In this document: piece after piece, positions 34,305 to 35,711 of the stretch
How the letters are laid out: each line of letters begins with the position of its first letter
How positions within the stretch are numbered: the first letter of the stretch is position 1
DNA from: Muribaculaceae bacterium
GTDB lineage: Bacteria; Bacteroidota; Bacteroidia; Bacteroidales; Muribaculaceae
DNA: 35,711 nucleotides
NCBI GenBank assembly: GCA_016290325.1
Contig: JAEETL010000028.1
Coordinates: 1 to 35,711 of the forward strand
Direction: 5' to 3'
The notes under the pieces: generated by a model
What the model was told of the DNA's origin: nothing
Databases searched by the model: none
Seen by the model: only the letters and a program-made list of their open reading frames with translations
Program-made: the position numbers and the translations under genes

Positions 34305-35195
34305 ATGAAAAAGCTATTATTTGTGCTTACGATAGTGCTGTTGGCATGTACGCCACGGCAGGCATCACAGCAGGTGGCCAATGCAGCCACAACCCCAGTG
34401 ACCAAGATGCGCTTCCATTGCGAGAGTGACACCACGCTCATCAATCAATTGCTTCTCGAGGGCTACGAGAGTGGCATCAGCGACGCCAACGCTCTGGTCG
34501 AGTTCTACGCTCGGAAACTGCTGGGTACACCCTATGTAGCCCATACGCTCGAGGGCGACGAGGAGATGCTCACCATCAACATCCATCAGCTCGATTGCCT
34601 GACCTTTATCGAGACCCTCTATGCCCTGGCGCGCACAACGATGGAGAAGCGACGCTCTTGGCGAGACTATGCTTCACATATCGAGAACGTCCGCTATCGT
34701 GGGGGAGAGATGGACGACTATTCCTCCAGGATTCATTACATGAGCGAGTGGATCATCGACAACCACATGCGTGGTAATCTTGTGGAGGTAACACCTGACT
34801 TGCCCCATGTCGACTATATGGTTAAGGACATTGACTACATGACCCATCACACTGCGAGTTACCGCCAGCTCAAGAACGATACAGCCATGGTCGAGAAAAT
34901 CAGACGACACGAGTTGCGTAACCATCGCTTCCCCTACATCAAGCGCGCATGGCTCAACGATAAGGCCCTCAAGGATGCATTGCGTTCGGGAGACTTCGTT
35001 TCGCTAGTCACCAGGATTGAGGGGCTTGATGTCTCACACAACGGTATCGTCATTGTTGACGACAAGGGCGACCCCTATCTGCTCGACGCTTCGATGTCGG
35101 GAGGTAAAGTTATGCTCGAGTCAAAACCCCTCTTTAAATACCTCCAAAACTCCAAAAATAACATCGGAGTGCGGTTTTTTCGCATGATGCCATAA
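34305..35195 (+). CDS. DUF1460 lipoprotein, probable cell-wall amidase or peptidase
   Basis: Encodes 296 aa from ATG 34305. An upstream ATG at 34293 is in frame but gives a poorer signal. The start MKKLLFVLTIVLLAC is a lipoprotein signal with the modified cysteine C15. The mature domain has HQLDCLTFIETLYAL with the likely catalytic C98, a conserved WRDYASHIENVRYRGG segment, and SHNGIVIVDDKGDPYLLDAS near the end, where a histidine can complete the site. DUF1460 has an NlpC/P60-like papain fold and is linked to N-acetylmuramoyl-L-alanine amidase-type activity in Bacteroides. The exact bond cut here is not shown by sequence. It fits with the muropeptide operon at 15478-19258. Confidence 0.85.
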   Translation: MKKLLFVLTIVLLACTPRQASQQVANAATTPVTKMRFHCESDTTLINQLLLEGYESGISDANALVEFYARKLLGTPYVAHTLEGDEEMLTINIHQLDCLTFIETLYALARTTMEKRRSWRDYASHIENVRYRGGEMDDYSSRIHYMSEWIIDNHMRGNLVEVTPDLPHVDYMVKDIDYMTHHTASYRQLKNDTAMVEKIRRHELRNHRFPYIKRAWLNDKALKDALRSGDFVSLVTRIEGLDVSHNGIVIVDDKGDPYLLDASMSGGKVMLESKPLFKYLQNSKNNIGVRFFRMMP

Positions 35196-35217
35196 ATTTT
35201 TTGAAAAATTTTTTATT

Positions 35218-35258
35218 GAGTCAATTAGCTGAGGTTTAGCTAGTTGACTCATATTTTT
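35218..35258 (+). terminator. Intrinsic terminator after the DUF1460 gene
   Basis: GAGTCAATTAGCT (35218-35230) pairs with AGCTAGTTGACTC (35238-35250) over 13 base pairs with one G-U pair and a seven-base loop, followed by ATATTTTT. It insulates the rRNA promoter from upstream transcription. Confidence 0.88.
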
Positions 35259-35301
35259 GTCCAGTTGTTAATAACTTGGAGTGAAAAAAGTTGCTAAAAA
35301 A

Positions 35302-35332
35302 TTTGTCAGTTTCAAAAATGGCAGTACCTTTG
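35302..35332 (+). promoter_or_regulatory. rRNA operon promoter
   Basis: TTTG (35302-35305), exactly 19 bases, then TACCTTTG (35325-35332) is the best Bacteroidetes promoter match in the window. A-tracts at 35284-35300 just upstream could act as an UP element. Transcription would start near 35338. Confidence 0.85.
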
Positions 35333-35342
35333 CACCGCTTTT

Positions 35343-35595
35343 CGCCACTGGTGTGGCGCTAAACAATAGCTCTTTGACATGTTTGCAGCAACAATAATTG
35401 ATATTGTAGTACAAGAGAACAAGGGACAATGTAACAATTGTTCCCGTCGATTCCGATTGTCATTTTGACGATGTACAACAGGCAGTAAGAATACGAGATT
35501 CAACCTGATTAGGGGCCGGGAATTGAGAACTGGAAATTCGGTCGAGTGTTGCGTTTTCATTATATATCTTGAAAGAGATAAGAAACGATAATACA
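35343..35595 (+). promoter_or_regulatory. rRNA leader with boxA and processing stems
   Basis: A short hairpin CGCCAC-TGGT-GTGGCG (35343-35358) comes first. AGCTCTTTGACAT (35368-35380) resembles boxA (consensus TGCTCTTTAACA), which recruits NusB/NusE for rRNA antitermination. Further stems are at 35423-35445 (GGGACAAT with ATTG-TTCCC, one bulge) and 35456-35472. The region before 35595 should form one half of the long 16S processing helix, but the other half lies beyond the window. Confidence 0.65.
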
Positions 35596-35711
35596 ACAAC
35601 GAAGAGTTTGATCCTGGCTCAGGATGAACGCTAGCGACAGGCTTAACACATGCAAGTCGAGGGGCAGCGCGAGGGTAGCAATACCTTTGGCGGCGACCGG
35701 CGCACTGGTGA
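35596..35711 (+). rRNA. rrs: 16S ribosomal RNA, 5' end (partial)
   Basis: GAAGAGTTTGATCCTGGCTC starts at 35601, followed by AGGATGAACGCTAGCGACAG and GCTTAACACATGCAAGTCGA, the universal 5' region of bacterial 16S rRNA in its Bacteroidetes form. The mature 5' end is estimated as 35596 by alignment to E. coli position 1. The gene runs off the right edge after about 116 bases, within the V1-V2 area. The variable stem reads GGGGCAGCGCGAGGGTAGCA. Confidence 0.97.

Noticed and set aside
35312-35599. 95-codon open frame on the minus strand
   Set aside because: It covers the rRNA promoter and leader antisense to the rRNA transcript and resembles no protein family.

Overview
The window is chromosomal DNA from a member of the Bacteroidales, most likely a gut-type lineage near Muribaculaceae, Barnesiellaceae or Prevotellaceae. 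Four observations point there. Promoters have the Bacteroidetes form (TTTG or TTG, about 19-20 bases, then TAnnTTTG) and starts lack Shine-Dalgarno sequences. RpoB (1267 aa) and RpoC (1430 aa) resemble Bacteroides proteins along their whole length. Glycyl-tRNA synthetase is the single-chain class II form. The first ~116 bases of a 16S rRNA gene at the right edge carry GATGAACGCTAGCGACAGGC, which I associate with Muribaculaceae-like sequences. The family assignment is from memory and not from a search.

Layout. (1) 1-10270: end of rplK, then rplA-rplJ-rplL, a 269-base gap with a terminator-like attenuator and a long structured leader hairpin, then rpoB-rpoC and a strong terminator. (2) 10378-14083: an MscS-type channel with a charged insertion, an exported TPR protein and an RlmD/RumA-like 23S rRNA methyltransferase. 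(3) 14104-15081 (minus): an exported protein with a C-terminal dockerin-like repeat pair. (4) 15420-19312: a tight operon of exported transglutaminase-like protease, SH3/NlpC-P60 peptidase and dipeptide epimerase, read as a muropeptide-degrading pathway. (5) 19326-21619: an SGNH hydrolase and MBOAT acyltransferase pair of the AlgI/AlgJ or PatA/PatB type. (6) 21652-22420: a HigB/HigA-type toxin-antitoxin operon with a perfect inverted repeat at its promoter. (7) 22537-24844: glyS and an FKBP-like lipoprotein. (8) 24904-29855 (minus): a P-loop ATPase-CYTH fusion resembling animal TTD14, then two uncharacterised exported proteins, a cytidylate-kinase-like protein and another exported protein. (9) 30011-34190: a 1334-aa secreted GH13 amylase with several carbohydrate-binding modules and a dockerin-like tail. 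(10) 34273-35258: a DUF1460 lipoprotein and terminator. (11) 35302-35711: rRNA promoter, leader with boxA, and the 5' end of 16S rRNA.

No CRISPR array, insertion sequence, integrase or tRNA gene was seen. Most of the window is housekeeping or cell-envelope biology. The items most worth a second look are the rplL-rpoB leader RNA, period-7 tandem repeats placed at gene starts and stops, the TTD14-like fusion, dockerin-like tails on two unrelated exported proteins, the muropeptide cassette, and the uncharacterised minus-strand group at 26182-29855.
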